Under the pieces are notes generated by a model that was not told the DNA's origin, did not search any database, and saw nothing but the letters and a program-made list of their open reading frames with translations. From Brienomyrus brachyistius (taxonomy: Eukaryota; Chordata; Actinopteri; Osteoglossiformes; Mormyridae), in contig NC_064540.1 of the NCBI RefSeq assembly GCF_023856365.1, positions 26,404,474 through 26,468,473 of the forward strand: 64,000 bases of DNA, in the 5' to 3' direction. Each line of letters begins with the position of its first letter. Position 1 is the first letter of the stretch. Below, piece after piece: positions 1-10,884 of this stretch. The translations under genes and the position numbers were made by a program.

Positions 1-694
1 AAAATTGCTTCGATACTCTGAAACAGACTGCTAAAATGTCCTTGAAAAAGGTTTTCAACTTGGGTTGAGATTGCACCGTTTTATACTGCTTGCTTTTTAT
101 TTTTTTACTCACTGGATTTTCATACTTGCTCAGCATTTTACCCATGAGATGGATGGCAGCCTTATTGAAAGGCTTATTCTTCATTAGTGGGACATAATGC
201 ACATATCAGCATAGGTGCGAATTCCATGCATGATATAATAGGTGTTCATGATCAATTCCTATGCCGATTCACTGAAAAAAAAATTCAATGCGAAAAGCAA
301 ACAGAATTAAATAAAATGTAGTCCGGAGTTTGTGGAATGTTAAATAATTGTTAAATAATATCCCGAATAATGTAATGTGATCATTTAACTGTGTGTCATA
401 TTCCGGCTGGCATAGTTTTGCTCCTATACAACTTTGGATTCTCATGATAATGCTTTTGTTGTTAATTATTACAAATTTAGGTTATTTATATTCATTGTTC
501 TTCCACAAGCATTTTCCCTTAGGCACACTGAGGAAAATAGACTGAAAGATTAAAACGAACCTCAAAAGCACTGGCATGAACTTAAATCGGATATTTAAAA
601 ATCCACATTTTAAAGTAACACCTTTGAATAACACATTTACGTAGTGTCCCTGTTAAGTGTGTATCTTGGCTTATTTGTTTAAATATTATTATGC

Positions 695-697
<3 letters not shown>

Positions 698-742
<45 letters not shown>
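698..742. repeat. (AT)n microsatellite
   Basis: Uninterrupted TA/AT dinucleotides, about 22 copies, in the kcnd3 intron. Open frames across it translate as Tyr-Ile repeats and are not genes. Confidence 0.95.
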
Positions 743-745
<3 letters not shown>

Positions 746-1555
746 CAGAATAAAATTTCAGTAACAATTCAAATTACATAATGCGCCCCTAGTATTGAAT
801 GTTTATCTTGTAATGGCATTCGGCAAAAATATAGCAAGAAAAAAAATCTATGAAAATTGTTTCATAATATTTAATATTAATATTTAATTATTAAAGGTTA
901 GAAGTAGGAGTACAAACACAACAATGCATATACTAGTGTAACTGTATGTTCTTTTTAAACTCTCATTATTATGTAATTCTCATTTAAAGAGTGACTTTCT
1001 GGCTGTTTTACAAAAGCAAGGACCCAACCATGATATTTTGCATCTAAGCTTCATAGATCTATGCTACTTTAAGGATGAGGGTCTGCTGGAAGCTAGCACC
1101 CTAAAGTAGGTTCTTCTCATCAGTATCAGAGTGTGTGCTGAATCTCAGGACATTTGACACGTCACAGTAATGGTAAAGGTAAACATACGGTATACACAGC
1201 AGCAGGCAGCTCTGAAAGTCTAAACTGAGATGTGCTGAGTAAATTTCAAGTACTCTAACCTGGGGGATCCAGTACTTGGGGGATCCAGTACTCAGCCCAG
1301 TACCTGGGGGATCCAGCCCAGCTAATTTTGTATGTGACATTTTCCTGGAGGATCAGGGTCTGCTGCTGATCACTTAAATCTAAGCCAACCATTTATGCGA
1401 GCTGTAGATTTCACTTATTTAGTAAGTAAAATGCATTACATCAATTAAGACGTAACACCCGATTTTAATTCATACATAGAAACACTTTTGTCCTACTGTA
1501 CATACTTTGCCAAACTGAATTTTATAAAGGGGCACTATGGTACAATATCATCAAT

Positions 1556-1685
1556 TCCAGGGTGTATCCCTGCCCTGCACCTGGGATAGGCTCCAGGCTC
1601 CCTGTAATCCTGTCCAGGAAGATGGATGGATGGATGGATGGATGGATGGATGGATGGATGGATGGATGGATGGATGGATGGATGG
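1556..1685 (+). repeat. Tail of a dispersed fish repeat with (GATG)n array
   Basis: The segment at 1556-1620 is the 3' part of a dispersed fish repeat, with phrases for 'gggtgtatccctgccctg' and 'ggataggctccaggctcc'. A (GATG)n array of about 16 copies follows at 1621-1685. The same family appears to have seeded the minisatellite at 7018-8505. The array ends only about 50 bases before the splice acceptor of the kcnd3 exon at 1735. Confidence 0.85.
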
Positions 1686-1734
1686 GGCACTGTAGTAAAA
1701 ATGCCCTCTCAGCCGTGTTCTTCTCCACCCACAG

Positions 1735-1836
1735 AAAGCCAGGCTGGCGAGAATACGAGCCGCAAAAAGTGGCACCTCCACCGCCTTCCTCCACAGCAAG
1801 CGCAATGGCCTCTTTACTGGACTTCCACAGCTCCAG
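1735..1836 (+). CDS. kcnd3: kcnd3 (Kv4.3) coding exon, proximal C-terminal cytoplasmic domain
   Basis: This 102-bp exon lies between acceptor cag (ending 1734) and donor gtcagt (1837) and reads as 34 codons. It begins [13 protein letters not shown] and continues through HSKRNGLF to [17 protein letters not shown] is the signature of the Shal/Kv4 cytoplasmic tail just after S6, and HSKRNGL is shared with mammalian Kv4.3. Kv4 channels form somatodendritic and cardiac A-type (Ito) K+ currents with KChIP and DPP partners. Both ends are phase 0, and the exon joins in frame to the one at 5493. The upstream exons with the T1, voltage-sensor and pore domains are outside the window. Assignment to kcnd3 rather than kcnd2 rests mainly on the later exons. 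No frameshift or stop is seen. Confidence 0.93.
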
Positions 1837-1920
1837 GTCAGTCCTTCAAATAACAGATCTCTCCTCATGAATCTCTAGAGTACGTTTATAACTTAGTCTA
1901 GACAGAAGCATCTAGTAAAC

Positions 1921-2077
1921 CAGGGTTCCTCAACCCGGTTCTCGGGGACCCCCAGGCAGTCCACGTTTTTGGTATGTCCCAGCTTCCAGAAATAAAATTG
2001 TGGACTGTCTGGCAGCTGGGAGGGAGCAAAAATGTGGACTGTTTGGGGGCCTCAGAGAACCTGGTTGAGGAACCCTG
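1921..2077. mobile_element. Foldback MITE (hAT-like non-autonomous element)
   Basis: The ends are inverted: the left end starts cagggttcctcaac and the right end finishes gttgaggaaccctg. Inner parts are also inverted, with 'gcagtccacgttttt' facing 'aaaaatgtggactg'. It is 157 bp long with no coding capacity. The small size, palindromic arms and CAG-type termini suit a hAT-type MITE. I could not define a clean 8-bp target duplication, so the superfamily is an inference. Confidence 0.75.
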
Positions 2078-2874
2078 TGCTAAGCCTCTGGTTATCAAAC
2101 CTTCCTGTAAGTAACCACAGCTGTTTCATTTAGTTTTTCTGTTTCATTACCGCACGTTGTGATTAAACCAAGCAGTTTTCACGCTTGTAATCTGTTAAAT
2201 TGCTTGAGGTAAAAATTTAACATATACCTGTATACTGTATGAAATGGCTGTAAGATCTTGAGGTGTGTGCTGGGCTCTGCTTCACTAAGCAACTAAAGCA
2301 TCAGAACAAAAGTTATTTATCAGCTTTTTTTTTATCAAACTGAACCTGTTGTGTTTTCCTATTATTAAAATTAATACAAAATAATAACACAAAGGTGAAG
2401 GGGAAGTGAAGGGAGTAAAGTGTTATAAATTGGCAAAAAGCAAGGGTTGCAAAAGAATTTAAGGATATTCACCTAGTTAGATTGAGTTTAAAACTTGCTA
2501 TGTGAATTTTATCTTCTCTTTAAGCCAGGGTGAGTAGCTTGGTCAGAATGATATTAATACATTTATTTTCATATAAAAAGAGCGAACTAAAAGTTAAGGA
2601 AGCGTTCCAAAAATTAGTGTAACAGTGTAAAAAAAATCAGTGTAAGAGGAAAAAAAAAATAGCATGAAAAATTTACTCAAGTATCTGGTTAAAGGATTTT
2701 TTCAAATGATCCGTTTTATTATGAACCATTAACAGAAGTTCAGTATAACTGCTAAATTATAGCTTGAAATGCATTTATAAAATATAAAATTGCATTTTAA
2801 GTCAAATTAAATTGTGCAAATTAGAACAGATATTGCAGCCACACTTATTCACGCTTCACAATTTCTAAACTACT

Positions 2875-3110
2875 GTCAGTGTCCAGAAGGTCATCAGTTC
2901 AAATCTCGTGGCCGGCAGAGAAATTACTTTTGGGCCCTTGAGCAAAGTCCTTAACCCTAAAAAGTGCTCCAGGGGGCGGCAGAAAAATGACTGACCCTAC
3001 ACTCTGACCCCAAGCTTTGCTATATCACTCATAACTTCAAAATTTGCAGTCAGCAAACACATCAGGAATTGAACATTTTGTACAGTTTGTGTGTGAATAT
3101 AGAGTTAGAT
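2875..3110 (+). repeat. tRNA-derived SINE fragment
   Basis: A pol III B-box-like motif (agttcaaatctcg, about 2896) is followed by the fish SINE body phrases 'cccttgagcaaagtccttaaccc', 'tgctccaggggg' and 'ctctgaccccaagctt'. The same body recurs at 9400-9520, 9600-9710 and 31150-31250. It is a diverged copy. Confidence 0.8.
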
Positions 3111-3510
3111 GATGGATATAGTGTGAAAGGGTAAATTTCATGTTCCTCCCAATGAATACCTAACCATTTGAATGCTGTCAGTTTGCACCTTAGTCTTAAA
3201 CAAGAATGCGGCTCAGTGACATTGTGAAGCTAAACTTGCTTGTATTCAGTCAAGCTTTAGTAATATTTAGTAACTGCCCATTCATCAATACTACATGAGA
3301 CGATTTTTTAACAATTGATATCTTTATAAAGCTTCCATCATCTTGGCTCACTTTAGCAAGCTCATACAGGGAAGCAGACGATGATGGCTGATACTGTAGC
3401 TGGAAGATCTCTGAGAAGAACCTCATGGAGATTAGTCATGCTTTTTCATAGCACCTGAATTTCTGAGAACAAGTATGAATGAAATGGGAATACTGTCGTT
3501 AAAAAAAAAA

Positions 3511-3820
3511 TCCCAGAAGCAATGGACATGAGGCAGGGAACAATCCAGGATGGGGGGCCAGCCCCTCGCAGAGCACACTCACACACTATTCACTCACACA
3601 CCATTCACTCCTACGGGCAATTTAGCAACTCCAATTAGCCTTAGCATGTCTTTAGATTGTGGGGGGAAACCGGAGTACCCAGAGGAAACCCCACAAGGAC
3701 ATGGGGAGAACATGCAAACTCCACACACATGTGACCCAGGGAGAGACTCGAACCTGAGTCCCAGAGATGTGAGGCAACAGTGCTAACCACTGCACCACCA
3801 TGCCCCCCCCCCCCCATTGC
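3511..3820 (-). repeat. SINE-like dispersed repeat (minus orientation) with poly-C end
   Basis: Read on the minus strand it starts with a tRNA-like head: an A-box-like 'tggtgcagtggttagc' and a B-box-like 'gttcgagtc'. The body follows with gtttgcatgttctcccc, gggtactccggtttcccc and gcccgtagg. It closely matches the copies at 24439-24796, 24904-25237 and 36554-38070. A run of 11 C lies at 3807-3817. Open frames through it are repeat-derived. Confidence 0.85.
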
Positions 3821-5450
3821 ATGTGGTCATGTTGTTTAAAAAATCAGAATCACAGAAAGGCGTGCATTGCATTCTGTCATTAAGATCTGCAAAACACAGA
3901 CAATGCTCTTTTGACATATCAGAAGAGAAACATCTATGGTTTGCATTGCCACTGGCTAATTCTTGCCCGTAACCTTACATCTGTTTTTACAAGTGAGATA
4001 TTTTATAGCTGTCAGTAGCAGTAAAGTCCTAAACAGAATATGGTAACAGTGACTAAATCACTACACAGCCCTCAAGAGGGTTGCCTTACACACTGTGTCA
4101 CCAACTGCCACACTCATTGTCACCATGCTAACCGGGTCCGTCATCAGATAGCCATCGGGAAAGGGGAGGTGCCAGATTGGGTTCCCACTCGCATGATGAC
4201 GGCCATATCGGTGGTGGATGCCACCCAGCTAACCGAGATTACGTCAGCCATGTGGCAGCTGGTGTTGTAGTGTGTAAGCCTTGCAGGGCCCCCACTGACG
4301 AACCCGCGATCCCCGTATTTAATGTGAATCGATGCGATTAAATACCCAGCTGTTTAAATTAGCACAAATGTAAACTATGTGATTCACCTTATATAAAGGC
4401 CTCGGTTAAGCAGCTAAATAAATACACAGCTTTAGAAATGCTCTCACCCACATACCTGAGCCCAAGCTGCTCCCAATCGTACCAGTGAGTCATGGGTTAT
4501 TTTTACAAACACACAGCTTCAGACATACAACTCCTGCTGGTGGAATCCATATAATGAAGGAGCTGCATGTGTTTATTATTAACTGGATTAGTGTAAAAAC
4601 ATTTACTCCTGATGCTGATGTCCAGGATATCAACAAATCTGATTTTCACATTCATTTATACAGATCTGATATGTCTGGCTGCAAGAGACTATATAGGTAC
4701 AAACTGTGCTGATAGAGCAACCCTAAGGAAAAAACACTACTTTCTACTGCTGTCGGCCTGCAGATTTGCTAGGAAACTCTGAATATCAAATGACTAAGCA
4801 GCTGGAGTACACCTGCATTAATTGAGTGTAATTGACCCAATGAAGTGATTAATTGGTTCAATTAAATGTCATTTACGGAGTGAGGATCCATAAACGAGGT
4901 TAATGTAGCACAGCATGAAAGCAACGCCACAGTAAGGCACCATCTCTGGGTGCTTTAACCCCTCCGTCGCTGCCTTCACAAACAGAACCTTCAAGCTACA
5001 AATAGCATCAAGCACTTAACCAGTCAACACACACATACACACACAGGGATCCCTGTAATACTTACACCGTGCTATTTTGGCATCCCAGTGACTGCGCAGA
5101 TAGGCACTTTAACCCAGAATTTAATAAAATCATCAGTCCAATTAATAGGGCCAATTAATTTAAATTAAGAAAACATTTTAATTAATCTTCTGTTTCCCGT
5201 AGCTGTTTATCCAATAAAGTATGGCAGTTAAATTATAAATATGACATATTTTGTACCTATTTTCGTCAAATTATGTATAAATATGTATCACAAAAATCAC
5301 TTAAAATGCAGGCCAGATTTTCATACATTGGAAATGAATTAATAGATTTGAGCAAAAATATGTCAAGCAAGGGCTTCTACGAGTAAAATCAGGAATCCTT
5401 GGCCTATTCTTCTTGTACGCCCACTGTCTGTAAAAACTGTATGTTTGTGC

Positions 5451-5486
5451 ATGTGTGTGTGTGTGTGTGTGTGTGTCCGTGTGTGT
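5451..5486. repeat. (GT)n microsatellite next to a kcnd3 acceptor
   Basis: Twelve or so GT repeats with a tccgtg interruption end about 6 bases before the AG of the acceptor at 5491-5492. The tract replaces most of the usual polypyrimidine stretch. Confidence 0.93.
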
Positions 5487-5492
5487 TTACAG

Positions 5493-5585
5493 GGCTCTGA
5501 AGAGGGGGACCAGCAGCTGAATAAGACCGCATCTCTGCTGGAGAGCCAACACCACCACCTACTGCACTGCCTGGAGAAGACCACC
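5493..5585 (+). CDS. kcnd3: kcnd3 (Kv4.3) coding exon with dileucine dendritic-targeting motif
   Basis: This 93-bp exon lies between acceptor ttacag (ending 5492) and donor gtgagt (5586) and encodes 31 residues in phase 0. It starts GSEEGD and ends [26 protein letters not shown] is invariant in vertebrate Kv4 channels and is the first part of the dileucine-containing dendritic targeting motif; the motif finishes as HEF at the start of the next exon. The preceding variable residues ([10 protein letters not shown]) resemble the Kv4.3 version more than the Kv4.2 version. In mammals an optional 19-codon Kv4.3 exon can be inserted after EKTT. I did not find it in the following intron. Confidence 0.93.
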
Positions 5586-8500
5586 GTGAGTGTGCCCAGA
5601 GCCATCTGCTGCTCCCCCGCTTCCCCTCTGAAGCGTCACTTTCACCGCCTGTAATGCTACCATTGAGTCATAAGGCTGGGCATCGCCGAAACAATGTTGC
5701 CTGGTCGCTTGCGCTCAGCTACTTTGAAATATGCCTGCATTCAGAGGTACAAGGACAGCTTGCTCCGGAAAACCACATAGCAGGTGATCTGAGTGATTCC
5801 TGTTCGGTAATCTTCATCATGATGATCATGTCCTTGATCTTTTGTGGATCTCCCCTGGGATAGCTGTGTCTAGCGGTTACGTGCATACCACCGAATTACA
5901 GCGACATCTCCATCAACATTGTTGTCTGTGCACACTGCCTACTGTCTGTGCTGATCAGCTAGCTGTGTGGAATCTAGCCTATGTAATATAGCTGGAATCC
6001 TCCTAACATGCTAATAACACACTTATATACTCATAAGCAATACTAGACAGTAATATTAGAATGTATTAAAAATAAAAGATGTAGCAGCAGTATAAAGAAG
6101 ATCAAATAGGTAGGAGATGGACTGAAAGTACTGTAGAGGGCACATCTATTCTGGTCTGCAGAACGAATCTGTGACTGCTTAGTTTCCTTTGAAGGACTTC
6201 TTCAGAGGTAAGCCTGAAAGTCCTTAAGAACCTTAAGAGAGCGTGACCTCATCCTTTAATCAGAACAGACCAGTTTCCTACAAGAAGATATCCAGCTGTT
6301 GCCTTTAGCTTTTGTCAGTAAAAGAGCACTGAACGAAGTAGCCAGCCGTGTTAGTTTGAAAGAGCTCATAATGTCCATTACGTCAATGAATTTATTAAAG
6401 CTAAACAGTGAGGCTAACTGTACAGCACAGTAAGCTGTCAAATGACTCTGCTGAAAGCGTTACCTGTTCTTTGAATTTACTTCAAACCACAGAATTGCTC
6501 ACGAAGATGAAACTATGATTTGTGAAGGCTGGTACAAGCGTGGAGAGAAGACAACGTTCTTGATGTAAAACCCAATTAGCTTCAAGGTTAAAATTGGCTT
6601 TTGTCCTGTAGACTACAGTAAACAGTGTCCGCTGTGTATCAGGAACTAAACAGTAAGAGGCAAATTGGCCCTGAGTAACACATTGTCAGCAATGCATCCT
6701 TTCTTTCTTTATTAATTTGACATAAAACTTAATTGATTTCACGTTAAACTGAAGGTAGAGCTGAATCACAACCAAAAGGCCTGCACAGTGGTTGTCAGAA
6801 CAGCTGCACTGTGAGTTAAGACTCTGTTTGACTCACTCCATCTCTTTTAATATGCATTTTTAATTCAATATAAAATGACCCCCCCCCCCTTATATTAATG
6901 TTTTGAAGCACTATTTGAAGGCTGCATGTTCTACCTGTGTCATGTGGCTTCCCCCAAGGTACTCATTACCTCCCTCTGTCGGTAATCGACGTATGTCTGG
7001 GTGGGTGGGTGTGCCCTGTGACGGTCTGGCATCCCGTTTAGGGTGCACACCTGCCTTGTGCCCTGTGACAGTCTGGCATCCCGTTTAGAGTGTACCCCTG
7101 CCTTGTACCTTGTGACGGTCTGGCATCCCGTTTAGGGCGTACCCCTGCCTTGTGCCCTGTGACTCTCTGGCATCCCGTTTAGGGTGCACACCTGCCTTGT
7201 GCCCTGTGACGGTCTGGCATCCCGTTTAGGGCGTACCCCTGCCTTGTGCCTTGTGACGGTCTGGCATCCCGTTTAGGGTGTACCCCTGTCATGTACCCTG
7301 TTACGGTCTGCATCCTCTTTAGGGTATACCCCTGCTGTGTGCCCTGTGACGGTCTGCATCCTCTTTAGGGTGTACCCCTGCCTTGTGCCCTGTGACGGTC
7401 TGCATCCTCTTTAGGGTGTACCCCTGCCTAGTGCCCTGTGACGGTCTGGCATCCCATTTAGGGTGTACCCCTGTCATGTGCACTGTGACAGTCTGGCATC
7501 CTCTTTAGGGTGTACCCCTGCCTTGTGCCCTGTGACGGTCTGGCATCCCGTTTAGGGTGTACCCCTGCCTTGTGCCTTGTAACGGTCTGCATCCTCTTTT
7601 GGGTGTACCCCTGCCTTGTGCCCTGTGACGGTCTGGCATCCCGTTTAGGGTATACCCCTGCCTTGTGCCCTGTGACGGTCTGCATCCTCTTTAGGGTGTA
7701 CCCCTGCCTTGTGCCCTGTGACGGTCTGGCATCCCGTTTAGGGTGTACCCCTGCCTTGTGCCCTGTGACGGTCTGTATCCTCTTTAGGGTGTACCCCTGC
7801 CTTGTGCCCTGTGACGGTCTGCATCCTCTTTAGGGTGTACCCCTGCCTTGTGCCCTGTGACGGTCTGGCATCCCGTTTAGGGTGTACCCCTGCCTTGTGC
7901 CTTGTAACGGTCTGCATCCTCTTTTGGGTGTACCCCTGCCTTGTGCCCTGTGACGATCTGGCATCCCGTTTAGGGTGTACCCCTGCCTTGTGCCCTGTGA
8001 CGGTCTGGCATCCCGTTTAGGGTATACCCCTGCCTTGTGCCCTGTGACGGTCTGCATCCTCTTTAGGGTGTACCCCTGCCTTGTGCCCTGTGACGGTCTG
8101 TATCCTCTTTAGGGTGTACCCCTGCCTTGTGCCCTGTGACGGTCTGTATCCTCTTTAGGGTGTACCCCTGCCTTGTGCCCTGTGACGGTCTGCATCCTCT
8201 TTAGGGTGTACCCCTGCCTTGTGCCCTGTGACGGTCTGCATTTTCTTTAGGGTGTACCCCTGCCTTGTGCCCTGTGACGGTCTGCATCCTCTTTAGGGTG
8301 TACCCCTGCCTAGTGCCCTGTGACGGTCTGCATCCTCTTTAGGGTGTACCCCTGTCATGTGCACTGTGACAGCCTGGCATCCTCTTTAGGGTGTACCCCT
8401 GCCTTGTGCCTTGTGACGGTCTGCATCCTCTTTAGGGTGTACCCCTGTCATGTGCACTGTGACGGTCTGCATCCTCTTTAGAACGTACCCCTGTCTTGTT

Positions 8501-8654
8501 CTCTTTGTTTACTGCTGTAGCCTTCAGCACTCATGTTACTCTGTCCAGGATCAGTGGTTACAATATGTGAAAAACTAATTGAAACATGTATTTTGGGTGT
8601 CGTATTGCTATTGATAAATTCTGCTACCCTTCTCCCCTCCCTGCTCCCCGGCAG
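5586..8654 (+). other. kcnd3: kcnd3 intron
   Basis: A 3.1-kb intron with donor gtgagt and acceptor cccggcag. Half of it is the minisatellite at 7018-8505. The first 1.4 kb is unremarkable AT-rich sequence, with a 9-10 base C run near 6882. No optional Kv4.3 exon was identified by eye. Confidence 0.8.
7018..8505 (+). repeat. 46/47-bp minisatellite, about 32 copies
   Basis: A tandem array of a unit beginning gtgacggtctgg and ending ccttgtgccct. Two unit types are mixed: a 47-bp type with 'ggcatcccgttt' and a 46-bp type with 'gcatcctcttt'. The first six copies are all 47-bp type, the last copies mostly 46-bp type, and the middle alternates. Shared private variants (gtaacgg with ttttggg; gcctagtg then gtcatgtgcac) occur twice in the same order, so blocks of several units were duplicated. 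The unit resembles the tail of a fish dispersed repeat ('ggcatcccg...gggtgtacccctgcc'). Open frames inside the array are artefacts. Confidence 0.97.
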
Positions 8655-8899
8655 GCACATGAGTTTGTTGATGAACAGCTATACGAGCAGAACTGCCTGG
8701 AGGGGACGCTGCAGAGTTGTCCTTCTCGCAGCCCCTCCCTATCCAGCCAGGACGGCCCCACCGGGACCTGTTGCTGCCGCCGCAGCCGGAAGAATCCACA
8801 CCTGCCCAGTGCCGGCGTGGCCCCCACTTGCCAGCGCAGCCTGCAGGAGCTCAGTGCCATCCACATCCAATGCGGCGACCAGCCACCCCTCACTACCAG
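8655..8899 (+). CDS. kcnd3: kcnd3 (Kv4.3) coding exon, distal C-terminus
   Basis: This 245-bp exon follows acceptor cggcag and ends with donor gtcaga (8900), carrying two bases of a split codon (AG|T, Ser). It encodes 81 whole residues, starting [16 protein letters not shown] and including [18 protein letters not shown] and [17 protein letters not shown], the SPSLSS cluster followed by a Cys-rich basic stretch, and LQELSxIHIQ are the Kv4.3 form of the tail; Kv4.2 differs at these positions. AHEF completes the dileucine targeting motif begun in the previous exon. The exon is GC-rich (about 60%) compared with the flanking introns. No disabling change is seen. Confidence 0.95.
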
Positions 8900-9361
8900 G
8901 TCAGATTTCTAAAAGTGTGCTTACATTGCAAATTTCTCATTGCTCATTTTAGCAGAATTATCTTCCTATATTCTTTAAAAGCGCAGTTCTGAAATTCAGC
9001 CACTAGGGAGATTTTAAACAGGGTGCTGTACTTCTGTCACAAAGATAATAAACACAATGCATCAAAAATAGTGCATATAAATCTCTAGACTAAGTCTATA
9101 ACAGGAGACTCCAGTAGTTGTTTTATATTGCCTTTCATGGCTGGATGACTGTAGCAAACTGTTAAATGTGGACCGAATATTTAAATGTAATTTAGGTTCT
9201 GTCGATAAGCTGTCCGAAACTGCTGAATTATTTCCAGACAAATGTCAAAGACTCTGTCTTGTCTGGAATAGGCTGTTTGCTTAGCTGTGATGGTTCAACA
9301 GGCCACCCTAGTAATACAAAAACAACTGGACCAAGTTTAGCTTGTGATTCTATGTGATTCT

Positions 9362-9540
9362 GCAGGTCAGTCAACTGTGGCTCTGATCGGAAGATTGCTG
9401 GTTTAAATCCCTACAGTCAGAGTTTGATTTCACCTTTGGACCCTTGAGCATCGCCTTTAACCCCCAGATGCTCCAGGGCCGGTCTGACCCTACTTTCTCA
9501 ATCGTATATCGCTTTGAATAAAACATTGGGAAGCAATGAG
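9362..9540 (+). repeat. tRNA-derived SINE fragment
   Basis: A B-box-like 'ctggtttaaatccc' near 9400 is followed by the common body 'cccttgagcatcgcctttaaccc' and 'tgctccaggg'. It lies in the last kcnd3 intron. Confidence 0.75.
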
Positions 9541-9770
9541 CGGCTTAGGGGCCTAAACCTCTGTGCCTGTGAGCCGGAGATCGCCGTTTGAGCCCTGGCC
9601 TTAGCACAATGGTTAAATGTCTGTGTGCCCTTGAGCAAAGCCTTTAACTCCCAACTCTAGGGGTGCGACATACTGGCTGACCCTGTGCTGTGACCCTCCC
9701 CCAGTGAAGTGGAGCATTTCAGAGTACCTGTGATTGTGCAAATAAACGATAATTTCATTTAAATAATGAA
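9541..9770 (+). repeat. tRNA-derived SINE fragment, tandem with the previous one
   Basis: The head reads 'ggggcctaaacctctgtgcc' with B-box-like 'gtttgagccc', then the same body ('cccttgagcaaagcctttaac', 'ctgaccctgtgctgtgaccc') and an A-rich end. Two related SINEs insert almost head to tail in the 997-bp intron 8900-9896 and make up most of it. Confidence 0.75.
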
Positions 9771-9896
9771 ATATAAAATTAGATGCTGTAGTCTCATAAA
9801 GGATTTATTGTATTTCTGTCATGAAATTAAATCAAACTGTGATTGCAGACATATTGTATTTTATGGATTAAATATTTGTACTTGATGTAATTTTAG

Positions 9897-10086
9897 TCGC
9901 TCTAGTCTCAATATGAAGCTCGACGAGGGATCACGGCTGAACTGCAAAACGGGCCTGATCACCACGGCGATCATCAGCGTTCCCACGCCGCCAGCCATCG
10001 GCCCCGAGGGAGACGGCCAGTCGCTCACCAGCAGCAGCGTCCAGACCACAGCCAGTTCGAACGTTGTCAAAGTGTCCGCGTTGTGA
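9897..10086 (+). CDS. kcnd3: kcnd3 (Kv4.3) final coding exon
   Basis: The exon starts after acceptor attttag (ending 9896) and completes the split Ser codon. It encodes [11 protein letters not shown], then [19 protein letters not shown] and a short Ser/Thr-rich stretch, and ends SNVVKVSAL followed by TGA at 10084-10086. ITTAIIS(I/V)PTPP and the VSAL end are diagnostic of Kv4 C-termini, and NCKT and SNVVKVSAL match Kv4.3. VSAL acts as a non-canonical PDZ-type binding end in Kv4 channels. The region between PTPP and SNVV is shorter than in human Kv4.3. The four exons in this window encode 209 residues. Confidence 0.96.
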
Positions 10087-10878
10087 GGCAGAGGACCCGG
10101 ATGACGGGACGCCCCCTCTAACAACCACAAAACAAGACATATTCGAAGAAAAAACAAAAACACTACCTTAAAGGAACAGCAGGGGGAATTGTGTGAAGAC
10201 TCACACTGGAAGTAACTGTGATCGGGGGTGACCATCTCACCCGGGAGACGAACTCCAGACGGAGGAAGAGGCTTGGTCATTTCAGCGCTGTGTTTGGTAG
10301 AGGGGAGGGGAGTGGAAAGGAGAGCAGGGGCGGCTGCTGCCGTACAGCCTGACGATCTGTGTGATTGATGATGTCACGAGTCACTGTGCACTGAGCACCT
10401 TTTTAATTCTATGGGTCTGGCAGATTTTTTTAAACTCCAACAAACAAAGGGTAACTCAGTGAAGCAAAGAAATCACTTTTTAAAGACAAGCAAGTAGACG
10501 AAAATGTGTTTTCCTCCAGTTTAGCTGTCTTTTGTTCCATTATGTGTCATTCATAGAATATTTATCTTGATAGAAAAAATAATGTTATTTACTGATACCC
10601 CTTTAAGTATTATTTTGCTTTAGGAAAGCAAATGAAAAAAAGACTGTAAAAACAAGAGAAAAAAAAAACAACAACAACCAATAGGTGTGACAGTCTCCGA
10701 GGTATTGCTGGGATTTTACTTTTCTGGCTGTGTATATGTCTCTGTGTGTATTTGAGTGGGGAATATTGTGTCATTTCTGAGATGTGGAGTTTTCAGGACT
10801 CTGTGCACATCAAAATGGCTGCCTTTGACGGTGGGCAGTCATTTCTGTTCAAGTTTCTTAGCCAAAACCCTTTAAAAA

Positions 10879-10884
10879 AATAAA
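10879..10884 (+). promoter_or_regulatory. kcnd3: Candidate poly(A) signal for kcnd3
   Basis: Canonical AATAAA about 0.8 kb after the stop, followed within 30-40 bases by mixed sequence with little GT-richness. A second AATAAA is at 12684-12689. Both are motif-only calls. Confidence 0.35.

Larger units (their letters stand above)
1..1734 (+). other. kcnd3: kcnd3 intron, 3' part (upstream edge of window)
   Basis: AT-rich non-coding DNA ending in the acceptor of the first kcnd3 exon in the window. It holds an AT dinucleotide tract, a short GATCC-containing direct repeat at about 1258-1322, and a dispersed-repeat tail with a tetranucleotide array next to the exon. No exon was recognised in the first 1.5 kb. 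That it is an intron is inferred from the downstream exon, whose coding frame starts mid-protein. Confidence 0.75.
1837..5492 (+). other. kcnd3: kcnd3 intron
   Basis: A 3.7-kb intron with donor gtcagt and an acceptor preceded by a GT tract. It holds a foldback MITE (1921-2077), a SINE fragment (2875-3110) and a minus-strand SINE-like repeat (3511-3808). A GC-richer block at about 4040-4330 gives no match I recognise, and the rest is AT-rich. No additional exon was recognised. Confidence 0.8.

Noticed and set aside
1522..1870. Frames with MDGW or HPSI repeats
   Set aside because: Translations of the GATG array; the true kcnd3 exon at 1735-1836 is read in a different frame.
7458..8057. Several 70-107 codon open frames on both strands
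   Set aside because: They are periodic translations of the 46/47-bp minisatellite and have no start, splice or domain evidence.
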